Shown piece after piece: positions 8,472 through 17,111 of a stretch of DNA of 64,000 nt. The stretch is from Lutibacter sp. (GTDB taxonomy: Bacteria; Bacteroidota; Bacteroidia; Flavobacteriales; Flavobacteriaceae): the NCBI RefSeq assembly GCF_016342705.1, contig NZ_JAEINV010000001.1, positions 1 through 64,000 of the forward strand, written 5' to 3'. The first letter of the stretch is position 1. Each line of letters starts with the position of its first letter. The translations under genes and the position numbers were made by a program. Below the pieces are notes generated by a model that was not told the DNA's origin, did not search any database, and saw nothing but the letters and a program-made list of their open reading frames with translations.

Positions 8472-9251
8472 TTAAATCTTTTTTAAAAAAATCAGAAAAG
8501 TCGCTATTAAATCTTCTTTATTTTCAATATGACTCATATGTCCATCAGGAAATTCTATAACTTGAACATTTGTGTTTTTAGTTTGTTGAATTAATGAATT
8601 ATAGTCCAATGCAGGATCTTGTTTTCCAATAATCATTTGAATAGGGAATTTAGCACTTTCATAAATAGAAGTGAGGTCTTCTCTTATTTTCATGCCTTCT
8701 AAAGCAGCAATAATTCCTTGAGGAGAAAGTTTTAAAGCTTCGTTTGTTACAGTACTAATTTCCGAAGTAAAAATAGTTCTGTTTTTTTCTGAAAAAAGCA
8801 TTGGAATTGCAATTCTAACAAATGTTTTATGATTTTGTTTTACGGCTGAAATTCCTCTGTCTCGGTTTATTTTTTTCTCATCTGTGTCTGGAAGTGCAGT
8901 AGAATTCATTAAGCACAAACCTCTCACATTTTTTTCATATAATTTGGCAAAAGCTAATGCAATATAACCGCCCATGCTGTGGCCAACTATAATATATTTT
9001 CTCAATTTTAAAAAGTCTAAAACAGTTTTAACCATTTCAGCTTGTTCTTCCATAGTATGAATATAACCGTGACTTTCTGATTGTCCGTGACCTAATAAAT
9101 CAATACAAATAATTCTATACCTTTTATAAATTTCAGGTAAAATTTCATTCCACATGGTGCTGTTTTCTAAAAAACCGTGTAATAAAACAATGGCTTTTCC
9201 TTTTCCTGTTGAGGTAAAATAAATGGGTGTATTTTTGTGTAGAATAGTCAT
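8472..9251 (-). CDS. Alpha/beta-fold hydrolase
   Basis: This 259-residue protein has the classic alpha/beta hydrolase layout: oxyanion-loop HGFLEN at 25-30, nucleophile elbow GHSMGGY with S92, and C-terminal catalytic histidine in DGHMSHIE (H238 the likely one). It lacks a signal peptide, so it is cytosolic. The family includes esterases, lactonases and C-C hydrolases, and nothing here fixes the substrate. It sits 21 bases after the ACT-like gene on the same strand and probably shares its transcript. Confidence 0.88.
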   Translation of the reverse strand: MTILHKNTPIYFTSTGKGKAIVLLHGFLENSTMWNEILPEIYKRYRIICIDLLGHGQSESHGYIHTMEEQAEMVKTVLDFLKLRKYIIVGHSMGGYIALAFAKLYEKNVRGLCLMNSTALPDTDEKKINRDRGISAVKQNHKTFVRIAIPMLFSEKNRTIFTSEISTVTNEALKLSPQGIIAALEGMKIREDLTSIYESAKFPIQMIIGKQDPALDYNSLIQQTKNTNVQVIEFPDGHMSHIENKEDLIATFLIFLKKI

Positions 9252-9272
9252 TTTGCAAGAATTTAAGTCATT

Positions 9273-9929
9273 TTAATTCTTTAAACTTTTTACAGCAGAA
9301 AAAGCAGTGTCCACAACTTCATCTTCAACTAAAATTGTAAACTCGTTGGTAGTTGAAACTACTTCGTATAAAGAAATTCCTTCCCAAGCCAAACGTTTAA
9401 AAAATTGATAATATAAACCTGCAATTTTTGTATTTTCTTTGGGTAAACCAATAGTAATAGCAGATAAATGATCTTGCATTGATATGCAAACTTCATCTTT
9501 GTAGCTGTCTTCCATATGCGCTTTTAATGTGTTGGTAATTAACACATTGCTTTCGTGAACACCACGTGTAAACGTGTAGAAAATATGAGGATCTTCCTTA
9601 ATTACTTGCAACATTTTTAAATGGCTATGAATTAAACTTGGCGAGTTTTTAAATGTATAGTCAGAAATATCTGAACGAACCGTAATATCACCTAAGTTTT
9701 GGAGCACTTTGTTTAGCTTCACTTTATTAGCCATCTCTTTTGGTGGACTGTAACGTCTTAAAGCCATCATGATAGCACCAGCTTTTACTGGTTTTTTTAG
9801 CATTTTAGTAATAGGCTCTCTTAATTCTTCCGATAAAGCGCTAAAGTTTAAAATGTTTCGTGTTAATGCGTCTTCTAAAAAAGGTTGTGAAACTAAAATT
9901 TCTTCTACACAAGTGGCTATTGTTTTCAT
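9273..9929 (-). CDS. Conserved protein with C-terminal ACT-like domain
   Basis: The 218-residue protein starts MKTIATCVEEILVSQPFLED and has an alpha-helical N-terminal half of unknown role. The C-terminal part (about 150-215, beginning LSAITIGLPKE and running through LYEVVSTTNEFTILVEDE) has the beta-alpha-beta pattern of ACT domains, which bind amino acids in regulated enzymes such as aspartate kinase. It is divergent from lysC with overlapping promoters. A sensor or regulator tied to aspartate-family amino acids is an inference from this context; no catalytic motif is seen. Confidence 0.6.
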   Translation of the reverse strand: MKTIATCVEEILVSQPFLEDALTRNILNFSALSEELREPITKMLKKPVKAGAIMMALRRYSPPKEMANKVKLNKVLQNLGDITVRSDISDYTFKNSPSLIHSHLKMLQVIKEDPHIFYTFTRGVHESNVLITNTLKAHMEDSYKDEVCISMQDHLSAITIGLPKENTKIAGLYYQFFKRLAWEGISLYEVVSTTNEFTILVEDEVVDTAFSAVKSLKN

Positions 9930-9954
9930 TTTGTTAAATAGTTAACAGTTTGTG

Positions 9955-9962
9955 CAAAATTA
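9955..9962 (-). promoter_or_regulatory. Promoter -7 element for the ACT-like gene
   Basis: The minus strand reads TAATTTTG, a match to TAnnTTTG, 26 bases before the ATG at 9929. It lies 44 bases from the opposing lysC element, so the two promoters occupy one short control region. Confidence 0.55.
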
Positions 9963-10005
9963 GTTTATAATTTTTAAATAAACACATTATAGTAAGAAAA
10001 CAATT

Positions 10006-10013
10006 TACATTTG
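10006..10013 (+). promoter_or_regulatory. Promoter -7 element for lysC
   Basis: TACATTTG matches TAnnTTTG and lies 20 bases before the ATG at 10034. The -33 region is AT-rich without a clear TTTG. No lysine-riboswitch-like structure fits in this short leader. Confidence 0.6.
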
Positions 10014-10033
10014 CGTATTAAAAATTAAGAAAA

Positions 10034-11356
10034 ATGAAAGTTTTAAAGTTTGGAGGAACTTCCGTAGGTTCAATAGATAACATGATGCGTGTTAAAGAAT
10101 TAATTACGGATAATGATAAAAAAATTGTTGTATTATCAGCAATGTCTGGCACTACAAATGCGTTGGTTGAAATTTCTGACCTTATAAAAAAAGGAGCGGT
10201 AGCGCAAGCTTTGCAAAATATTGAAACGTTATATAATAAGTACAATGTTGTTATTGATGATTTGCTTGAATCTTCATCAGTGAAGCAAGAAGTTGGAAAC
10301 TATATTGATAAAATATTTGATTTTTTAAGAGGAATTACTTCTGAAAAGCACTCCATATTGGTGTACAATAAAATTGTTGCACAAGGAGAGTTGCTTTCAA
10401 CATTCATATTTACTAAATACTTAAATCAAGAAGGTGTAAATGCACGTTTATTGCCAGCATTAGAATTTATGAGAATTGATAAGGCTAATGAACCTGATGA
10501 ATTTTATATTAAGCAAAATTTACAACGTATTATTAATGAAGCATTACCTGCAGATATTTATATTACTCAAGGTTTTATTTGTTTAGATGCTTTTGGAAAT
10601 GTTGCAAATTTACAGCGTGGAGGAAGCGATTATACGGCTACAATTATTGGTGCAGTTATAGGAGCTGATGAGGTTCAAATTTGGACAGATATTGATGGGA
10701 TGCATAATAACGACCCTAGATTTGTTGAAAATACACATGCAATTTCTAATTTATCTTTTGATGAAGCCGCTGAGTTAGCTTATTTTGGCGCAAAAATTTT
10801 ACATCCGCAAACAGTAATGCCAGCGCGTGAAGCAAATATTCCTGTTCGTTTAAAAAACACAATGGATCCGGAGTGTTATGGAACTTTAATTGCTAGTGAT
10901 TTTGTTGGTGAAGGAATTAAAGCAATTGCAGCAAAAGATAATATTACAGCAATTAAAATTAAATCGGCTAGAATGTTACTAGCACACGGATTTTTGAAAA
11001 AAGTTTTTGAAGTTTTTGAAAAATATGAAACTTCTATTGATATGATTACAACTTCGGAAATTGCAGTATCATTAACTATAGATAATGATCGGAATTTAGC
11101 CGACATTGCAGAAGAATTAGAAAAGTTTTCAATGGTTGAAATTGACCAAAATCAAACTATTATATGTTTAGTTGGGCATTCGGTTGTACAACATCACGAA
11201 ACACATAGGTTATTTCAGGTATTGCAAGATATTTCTGTACGAATGATTTCTTATGGAGGTAGTAATAATAATATATCTTTATTAGTAAATACAGACGATA
11301 AAATTACAGCACTTAGACGTCTAAACAATTACGTTTTTGATTTTGCAACCTCATAA
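10034..11356 (+). CDS. lysC: Aspartate kinase, monofunctional
   Basis: Aspartate kinase makes beta-aspartyl phosphate, the entry to lysine, threonine and methionine synthesis. The N-terminal amino-acid kinase domain starts with KFGGTSVGS at residues 5-13 and contains the conserved LQRGGSDYTATIIG segment. The C-terminal third holds two ACT domains (about 300-440), containing SIDMITTSEIAVSLTID and VRMISYGGSNNNISLLV, the feedback-binding repeats. No homoserine dehydrogenase domain follows, so the enzyme is monofunctional at 440 residues. It stands alone on the plus strand, ends in a strong terminator, and is divergent from the ACT-like gene. Confidence 0.93.
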   Translation: MKVLKFGGTSVGSIDNMMRVKELITDNDKKIVVLSAMSGTTNALVEISDLIKKGAVAQALQNIETLYNKYNVVIDDLLESSSVKQEVGNYIDKIFDFLRGITSEKHSILVYNKIVAQGELLSTFIFTKYLNQEGVNARLLPALEFMRIDKANEPDEFYIKQNLQRIINEALPADIYITQGFICLDAFGNVANLQRGGSDYTATIIGAVIGADEVQIWTDIDGMHNNDPRFVENTHAISNLSFDEAAELAYFGAKILHPQTVMPAREANIPVRLKNTMDPECYGTLIASDFVGEGIKAIAAKDNITAIKIKSARMLLAHGFLKKVFEVFEKYETSIDMITTSEIAVSLTIDNDRNLADIAEELEKFSMVEIDQNQTIICLVGHSVVQHHETHRLFQVLQDISVRMISYGGSNNNISLLVNTDDKITALRRLNNYVFDFATS

Positions 11357-11384
11357 ATTACTATGATAAATTTATTGGTTAAAT

Positions 11385-11418
11385 AAAAAACCTCGAAATT
11401 TTTATTTCGAGGTTTTTT
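11385..11418. terminator. Bidirectional intrinsic terminator between lysC and pepP
   Basis: Stem AAAAAACCTCGAAAT pairs with ATTTCGAGGTTTTTT around a short loop. A-run and T-run flanks let it work for both convergent genes. Confidence 0.9.
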
Positions 11419-11433
11419 ATTTTTTATTTAAAA

Positions 11434-12726
11434 TTAACTATTCATTAAATCTTCAATTTCATCAACTTCAATTGGGATATTTCTCATTAAATTAAATGGG
11501 GCTCCATTTTTTTGAACAACAACATCATCTTCAATTCTTATTCCCATATTTTCTTCAGGAATATAAATTCCAGGTTCAACGGTAAATACCATTCCAGCTT
11601 CTATTGGTTTTTTTAAAGCACCATAATCGTGTGTATCTAATCCCATATGGTGAGAAGTTCCGTGCATAAAATATTTTTTATATGCTGGCCAATTAGGATC
11701 TTCATTTTGAACATCTACTTTGTCTAACAAACCTAAACCTAACAATTCTGAAGTCATAATTTTCCCAACTTCTTGTTGGTATTCTGCCCAAAAAGCACCA
11801 GGAACTAACATTTTTGTAGCTTCATTTTTTACTCTTAAAACAGCATTATAAATAGCTTTTTGACGGTCTGAAAATTTTCCATTTACAGGAATTGTTCTAG
11901 TCATATCGCTAGAGTAATTTGCGTATTCAGCACCTACATCAAGTAATAACATATCGCCATCCTTACATTCTTTATTGTTTTCAATATAATGTAATACACA
12001 AGCGCTGTAACCAGATGCAATAATTGGTGTGTACGCAAAACCTCTTGATCGGTTTCTTAAAAATTCGTGCATAAATTCAGCTTCAATTTCATACTCCATA
12101 ATGCCAGGTTTTACAAAAGGTAATATTCTTCTAAAACCTTTGTTTGTAATTTCGCAAGCAGTTTGCATAATGTCAATTTCTTCGGTTTCTTTAACGCCTC
12201 TTAAAACTTGTAAAATTTGGTTGCTTTTTTCCCATTTATGCGCAGGAAAATCATTTTTACATTGTTTTATAAAACGGTCTTCACGGGTTTCAATTTCTAC
12301 CGATTGTCTGTAATGTTCATTCGTATTAAAGTATATAGTTTCAGCTTCCGTCATTAATTCAAAAAATATTTTTTTAAATTCTGAAAGCCAATAGATTGTT
12401 TTTATTCCAGAAACTTCTGTTGCTTCTTTTTTAGAATATTTTGCGCCATACCAAATTTCAATATGTTTGTTGGTTTCAGTTAAAAACAAAATTTCGCGAT
12501 GCTTTTCTTCAATGGCATCTGGAAAAAGCAACAAAATACTTTCTTCTTGATCTGCACCACTTAAATAAAACAAATCGCTACTTTGCTCAAACGGAAGCGT
12601 ACTGTCAGCTCCAGTTGTAAAAAGATCGTTTGAGTTAAAAACCGCTAGTGATTTTGGTTTCATTTGAGCCATAAATTTCGCTCTGTTTTTAATAAATAGC
12701 TGATTGCTTAATGGAAGATATTTCAT
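11434..12726 (-). CDS. pepP: Xaa-Pro aminopeptidase (M24B family)
   Basis: This cytosolic metallopeptidase removes N-terminal residues linked to proline. The 430-residue protein has an N-terminal creatinase-like domain (about 1-170) and a C-terminal pita-bread domain carrying all five metal ligands: D263 in LLDVGAEY, D274 in SSDMTRT, H359 in HGTSHHMGLDTHD, E384 in TVEPGIY and E399 in RIEDDVV. The spacing matches E. coli PepP. It is monocistronic, flanked by the lysC terminator and a divergent ChaN-like gene. No signal peptide is present. Confidence 0.93.
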   Translation of the reverse strand: MKYLPLSNQLFIKNRAKFMAQMKPKSLAVFNSNDLFTTGADSTLPFEQSSDLFYLSGADQEESILLLFPDAIEEKHREILFLTETNKHIEIWYGAKYSKKEATEVSGIKTIYWLSEFKKIFFELMTEAETIYFNTNEHYRQSVEIETREDRFIKQCKNDFPAHKWEKSNQILQVLRGVKETEEIDIMQTACEITNKGFRRILPFVKPGIMEYEIEAEFMHEFLRNRSRGFAYTPIIASGYSACVLHYIENNKECKDGDMLLLDVGAEYANYSSDMTRTIPVNGKFSDRQKAIYNAVLRVKNEATKMLVPGAFWAEYQQEVGKIMTSELLGLGLLDKVDVQNEDPNWPAYKKYFMHGTSHHMGLDTHDYGALKKPIEAGMVFTVEPGIYIPEENMGIRIEDDVVVQKNGAPFNLMRNIPIEVDEIEDLMNS

Positions 12727-12824
12727 GTTGAAGTATTTTTATGATAAAATTCTTAGTTGATTTTTAAAAAGCCACATGCTTTTTTCAAAAAAAAGATTTT
12801 ATTGGATTATTTATAACAAAGTTA

Positions 12825-12832
12825 TAAATTTG
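12825..12832 (+). promoter_or_regulatory. Promoter -7 element for the ChaN-like gene
   Basis: TAAATTTG matches TAnnTTTG, with ATTGG around 12801-12805 at suitable spacing for a -33 element. The ATG follows 34 bases downstream. Confidence 0.6.
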
Positions 12833-12866
12833 TTGAAAACCAACCCTCAATAAATCAATTTTATTT

Positions 12867-13721
12867 ATGCAAAAACTAATACTATCTATTGCAATCGTAT
12901 TATTTTCAACACTAATTTTTTCTCAAAGCAAACCTGCATACAAATTGTATAATGCGAAAGGAAGTAAGGTGTCATATAAAAAAATGATTAGAACAATGTC
13001 TAAATCAGATATTGTTTTATTTGGCGAACACCATAATAATCCAATTGTGCATTGGTTACAATTAGAAGCTACACAAGATTTAAATAAAGTACGCAAATTA
13101 ACATTAGGTGCCGAAATGTTTGAGGCTGATAACCAGTTAGTAATAAATAATTATTTAGCAGGAGAAATTGATGAAAAAGGTTTAGATACGTTGGCAAGAT
13201 TGTGGAATAATTATAAAACAGATTATAAACCTTTGGTAGATTTTGCCAAAGCAAATAACATTAAATTTATTGCAACCAATATTCCAAGATCTTACGCTAG
13301 TTTAGTTTATAAAGGTGGTTTTGAAGCGTTAGATACACTTTCTGTGGAACAAAAATCTTGGATGGCTCCGCTACCAATAAAATATGATGCCAATTTACCG
13401 GGCTATGTAAAAATGAAAGCGATGATGGGCGGTCATGGTGGTGATAATTTACCAAAAGCACAAGCAATTAAAGATGCTACAATGGCTTATTTTATTTTAA
13501 AAAATAACGATAAAAATAACTTGTTTTTACATTATAATGGTTCTTATCATTCCGATGACTATGAAGGAATTAATTGGTATTTAAAGCAAAAAAGCAGCAC
13601 AACAAAGATTGTTACTGTGAGTATTGTTGAACAACAAGAAGTGGAAAAATTCAATAAAGAAAATAAGTTAAAGGCTGATTTTATTATTGTTGTTCCAGAA
13701 ACTATGACTAAAACGTATTAG
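12867..13721 (+). CDS. ChaN/Tiki-like exported protein
   Basis: The 284-residue protein starts with a signal peptide (MQKLILSIAIVLFSTLIFSQ) and then shows IVLFGEHHNNPIVHWLQLEA, GAEMFEADNQ, a DYKPLVDFAKANNIKFIATN segment and a final FLHYNGSYHSD. These are the conserved blocks of the ChaN-like (haem-binding uptake/EreA-Tiki) fold, in which the GEHH and GSYH histidines face a common pocket. Some relatives bind haem and are iron-regulated lipoproteins, but no lipobox cysteine is seen here, so a soluble periplasmic protein is likelier. Haem binding is inference only. Confidence 0.8.
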   Translation: MQKLILSIAIVLFSTLIFSQSKPAYKLYNAKGSKVSYKKMIRTMSKSDIVLFGEHHNNPIVHWLQLEATQDLNKVRKLTLGAEMFEADNQLVINNYLAGEIDEKGLDTLARLWNNYKTDYKPLVDFAKANNIKFIATNIPRSYASLVYKGGFEALDTLSVEQKSWMAPLPIKYDANLPGYVKMKAMMGGHGGDNLPKAQAIKDATMAYFILKNNDKNNLFLHYNGSYHSDDYEGINWYLKQKSSTTKIVTVSIVEQQEVEKFNKENKLKADFIIVVPETMTKTY

Positions 13722-13769
13722 ATTTATAAAAATTTGAGCAGTATGTAATTAGAGCTCCATTTTTTTTTG

Positions 13770-13777
13770 TAATTTCG
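13770..13777 (+). promoter_or_regulatory. Probable promoter -7 element for the kinase/regulator operon
   Basis: TAATTTCG differs from TAnnTTTG at one position and lies 29 bases before the TTG start at 13807. It follows an eight-base T run. Confidence 0.4.
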
Positions 13778-13806
13778 AACTTACTAATAACTAAAATAAT
13801 TTTGAA

Positions 13807-15042
13807 TTGCCAAATTTGTTTCAAGAGGACGAATTCATTTTTAATATTCTATTTGAAGCAGTTTCTGAAGGTGTAGTAGTAGTCAATGAAAATCAGACTA
13901 TTGTTGCTACAAATTCGGCTGCGGAAGAAATGTTTGGATATGAAAAAAATGAGATTGTAAATCAACACTTAAATATTTTAATTCCCACAAAACACCATCA
14001 CGTTCATGGTGACCATTTTAATGATTTTTATGCAAGTAAAGAGTCAAAAAGACAAATGGGAAAAAATAGGTTGTTATTTGGTGTTAAAAAAAACGGAAAT
14101 AATTTTCCAGTTGAGGTTGGTTTAAATCCTTTTAAAGTTCAAGATAAAACCTATGTAATGTCTATAATTATTGATATTACAGAAAGAAAAAATGCGGAAG
14201 ATAAAATTATTGAATTAAATACCCAATTAGAAAATAAGGTTTCTAAAAGAACAAATGAACTTCATAAAACGGTTGCAAGCTTAAAAAGTGAAATTGATAA
14301 AAGAGTAAGGGCAGAGCTAGAATTAAGAAATGCACTTAAAAAAGAAAAGGAATTAAATGAGCTAAAAACAAAATTTTTATCATTAGTTTCTCATGAATTT
14401 AAAACACCTTTAAGTGGAATTTTAAATTCCGCAGTGTTAATAGGTAGATATTTAACCACTGAAACCCAAGATAAAAGAGATAAACACTTGCAAACAATTA
14501 AAAATAAAGTACAGTATTTAGATGGGATTTTAAATGACTTTTTATCTGTTGAAAGGTTGGAATCTGGAAAAGTAAAATACAAATTCTCACATTTTAAATT
14601 AAGTAAAGTAGTAAATGAGGTTATATACAATGCAAATATGATGTTGAAAAATGGGCAACATATAAATTACCCAAAAAACATTGACGACATTAGTATATAT
14701 AACGATGAAAAAATACTCGATTTAGTTTTAGGGAACTTGCTAAACAACGCTATTAAATATTCCCCAGAAAACACTATTATAGATTTTAATATTACGTCAA
14801 ATATTGATGGGCTTGTTTTTGAAATTAAAGATAGCGGTATTGGAATTCCATTAAAAGACCAAAAACATATTTTTGAACGTTATTTTAGAGCTGAAAATGC
14901 TTTAACAAACCAAGGAACTGGTATTGGGTTAAATATTATAAAAGGACATTTAGAAAGTTTAAATGGTTCAATATTATTTCAAAGTATTGAAGATGAGGGA
15001 ACAACATTTATTGTAAAATTACCAATTATTATAGAAGAATGA
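13807..15042 (+). CDS. Cytosolic PAS-domain sensor histidine kinase
   Basis: The 411-residue kinase starts at a TTG codon. A PAS domain fills about 8-125 (FEAVSEGVVVVNENQ... GYEKNEIVNQ ... IIIDITERK), then a coiled-coil linker (about 125-190), a HisKA domain with phospho-acceptor H196 in VSHEFKTPLSG, and an HATPase domain with NLLNNAIKYSPEN, DSGIGI and GTGIGLNII. No membrane segment is present, so it senses a cytosolic signal; no haem or flavin ligand in the PAS domain can be assigned by eye, although it carries several clustered histidines (TKHHHVHGDH at 61-70). It overlaps the response regulator by four bases (ATGA), indicating translational coupling and a cognate pair. Confidence 0.93.
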   Translation: MPNLFQEDEFIFNILFEAVSEGVVVVNENQTIVATNSAAEEMFGYEKNEIVNQHLNILIPTKHHHVHGDHFNDFYASKESKRQMGKNRLLFGVKKNGNNFPVEVGLNPFKVQDKTYVMSIIIDITERKNAEDKIIELNTQLENKVSKRTNELHKTVASLKSEIDKRVRAELELRNALKKEKELNELKTKFLSLVSHEFKTPLSGILNSAVLIGRYLTTETQDKRDKHLQTIKNKVQYLDGILNDFLSVERLESGKVKYKFSHFKLSKVVNEVIYNANMMLKNGQHINYPKNIDDISIYNDEKILDLVLGNLLNNAIKYSPENTIIDFNITSNIDGLVFEIKDSGIGIPLKDQKHIFERYFRAENALTNQGTGIGLNIIKGHLESLNGSILFQSIEDEGTTFIVKLPIIIEE

Positions 15043-16094
15043 AAACGATATTAATTATTGAAGACGATACGGTTTTAAGGGAAACAACTGCTGAAATTTT
15101 AGAATTGGAGAATTATAAAGTAGAAACTGCAGCCAATGGAAAACGTGGTGCAGAATTAGCCCAAATTCTAATGCCAGATTTAATAGTGTGCGATATTATG
15201 ATGCCAGAATTAGATGGGTACGATGTTCTTAAGATTCTGTCTGAAGATGAAAAAACAAAGCGTATTCCATTTATTTTCATGTCAGCCAAAACCGAAGTGA
15301 AAGATGTTAGAAAAGGAATGGATTTGGGTGCAGATGATTATTTAACAAAGCCAGTAAATGATGAATTATTAATAAGCGCCATTGAAAGCAGGCTTGCAAA
15401 AGCTGCTTTATTACAAGAAGAAGAAATCCGTGTTGAAATCTCTAATGAAACCTCCGAATTTAAAAATATAGAAAACATAGATGATTTGAAAAATTACTTT
15501 TGTGATTTTGGTATTTCTAAAGTTTTAAAAAAAGGAGAGGTAATTTACAGAGAAGGTGAATTTTGTAATACTATTTTTTTAGTGTACAAAGGTTCTGTGA
15601 AAAGCTCAAAAATTGACGAATTTGGAAAAGAACTAATTATTAATGTTTATAAAGATGATGATCTTTTTGGATTTTCTTCAATTCTAGAAAACGCACATTA
15701 TTTTGAAACTACTACAGCTATGGAAAAAGCTGAATTAATATATGTTACCAAAAATACCATTCAAAAAATAATAGAAAACAATTATAAATTATCATTGGAA
15801 ATATTTCAGCTTATAAATGATAATTTAATTGAGGTAAAAGAGCAATTGTTGCAAATGGCTTACGGATCTATGCGCAGAAAAACCGCCAATACCATATTAA
15901 AATTTGCACAAAAAATGACACGGAAACCTTCAGATACTATTAATATTTCTCGTCGAGATTTAGCCGGAGTTGCAGGAATTGCCACAGAAAGTTTAATTAG
16001 AACTTTAACCGATTTAAAAAAAGAAGGAATTATAGAAATTGAAGGAAGAAACATTAGAATTGTTGACTTGGATGCTTTAGAGTCAATTAATTAG
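15039..16094 (+). CDS. Response regulator with CRP/FNR-type output (REC-cNMP-HTH fusion)
   Basis: The protein fuses an N-terminal receiver (1-120; acidic pocket D9/D10, phospho-acceptor D52 in VCDIMMPELDG, S82 and K104) to a cyclic-nucleotide-binding-like beta-roll (about 145-255) and a CRP-type helix-turn-helix (about 285-345, with ISRRDLAGVAGIATESLIRTL). It should bind DNA as a dimer, with phosphorylation by the overlapping histidine kinase gene replacing or adding to a small-molecule signal. The FNR cluster cysteines are absent. A palindrome typical of CRP-family sites lies 20 bases after its stop, in front of the universal stress gene, which makes that gene a likely target. Confidence 0.92.
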   Translation: MKTILIIEDDTVLRETTAEILELENYKVETAANGKRGAELAQILMPDLIVCDIMMPELDGYDVLKILSEDEKTKRIPFIFMSAKTEVKDVRKGMDLGADDYLTKPVNDELLISAIESRLAKAALLQEEEIRVEISNETSEFKNIENIDDLKNYFCDFGISKVLKKGEVIYREGEFCNTIFLVYKGSVKSSKIDEFGKELIINVYKDDDLFGFSSILENAHYFETTTAMEKAELIYVTKNTIQKIIENNYKLSLEIFQLINDNLIEVKEQLLQMAYGSMRRKTANTILKFAQKMTRKPSDTINISRRDLAGVAGIATESLIRTLTDLKKEGIIEIEGRNIRIVDLDALESIN

Positions 16095-16114
16095 CGTTTC
16101 AACAAGTTTTTTTA

Positions 16115-16135
16115 TGTAACATAATTAATGTTACA
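16115..16135. promoter_or_regulatory. Candidate operator TGTAACAT-N5-ATGTTACA
   Basis: Two perfect eight-base arms are separated by AATTA, giving a 21-bp dyad. It lies about 69 bases before the inferred transcription start of the stress-protein gene, a position used by CRP-family activators. It directly follows the REC-CRP gene. Confidence 0.5.
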
Positions 16136-16179
16136 ACAAATCACTGATTTATGTCATTTATTATTAATACACCTTTATT

Positions 16180-16187
16180 TAGTTTTG
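16180..16187 (+). promoter_or_regulatory. Promoter -7 element deciding the start of the universal stress gene
   Basis: TAGTTTTG matches TAnnTTTG. It lies inside the longer possible reading frame that opens at 16151, so translation must begin at the ATG at 16205. Confidence 0.5.
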
Positions 16188-16204
16188 TTGTATTAATAAA
16201 AGCG

Positions 16205-17038
16205 ATGAGAAACATTCTAATTTTAACCGATTTTTCTTCAAATTCATGGAATTCTATTGAGTATTCTTTGGCACTTTTTCAAAATAAAGCCTATAATTTT
16301 TATTTTTTAAACGCCTCAGATATTCAAGAAGATGAATTTGAACAAGTTGGTATAGATAATGGAGTTTTGGCAACAGTAAAGAAAGTAAAGGATTCAAAAA
16401 AGGAATTTAACAACTTAATAAAAAAAATAAATCTTTCACCTTTAAAAGGCGCGCATACATTTACTACAATTTCCGTTAAAAGTAATTTAATAAGCGCGGT
16501 AAAAAATCAAATTAAATTACATAAAATAGAGTTAATTATTCTTGGGACTAATGGACTTTCCACACAAGGGAAAATGAATATTGGCTCAATTTCGGAAGAT
16601 ATTATTACTAAAGTAAAATGCTCCACATTAGTAGTGCCAAAAGAAGCACGTTTTGTTGGGCTAAATGAAATAGCTTTCCCAACAGATTATACGTATTTTT
16701 ATGAAGCTAAATTACTTCAGAATATTAATAATTTATTGGACTATAAAAAATCTACATTTAGATTTGTTTATGTGGCAAAAAACAGTGAAGTTCTTGATAA
16801 AGAGCAACTTTGGAATAAAGAAACGCTGCATGACTATTTTATTAATTGCACACATACATTTCACTCTGAAATAAATAAAAACTTAGAGATTTCTATTCAA
16901 AAAGTAATTGATGAATTTACAACAGATATTGTAATAATGGCGGCTAAAAATTTAAATTTATTTGAACAAATTTTGTTTAGACCAAAAATAAATTCAATAA
17001 AATACTACACTAAAACACCATTTTTAATTTTACATTAA
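16205..17038 (+). CDS. Universal stress protein with two UspA-like domains
   Basis: The start at 16205 gives 277 residues beginning MRNILILTDFSSNSWNSIEYSL, the usual first strand and helix of a UspA fold. The first domain (about 1-145) ends with GTNGLSTQGKMNIGSISEDIITKVKCSTLVVP, containing the G-x-x-G-x-x-x-x-x-G-S nucleotide loop; a second, more divergent domain follows to FILH. Tandem Usp proteins are cytosolic and respond to starvation or oxygen limitation, often by binding ATP. A frame extension to 16151 is possible but holds the promoter. The context suggests control by the adjacent two-component pair. Confidence 0.85.
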   Translation: MRNILILTDFSSNSWNSIEYSLALFQNKAYNFYFLNASDIQEDEFEQVGIDNGVLATVKKVKDSKKEFNNLIKKINLSPLKGAHTFTTISVKSNLISAVKNQIKLHKIELIILGTNGLSTQGKMNIGSISEDIITKVKCSTLVVPKEARFVGLNEIAFPTDYTYFYEAKLLQNINNLLDYKKSTFRFVYVAKNSEVLDKEQLWNKETLHDYFINCTHTFHSEINKNLEISIQKVIDEFTTDIVIMAAKNLNLFEQILFRPKINSIKYYTKTPFLILH

Positions 17039-17111
17039 TTACATTTTCTATTTTTTAAATAATTGTATATTTATAAAAGTTGAAATTAAGTACTTAAATC
17101 AAACTTTTATA

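Noticed and set aside
16151-16204. N-terminal extension of the universal stress gene
   Set aside because: It contains the TAGTTTTG promoter and no Usp sequence; start moved to 16205.
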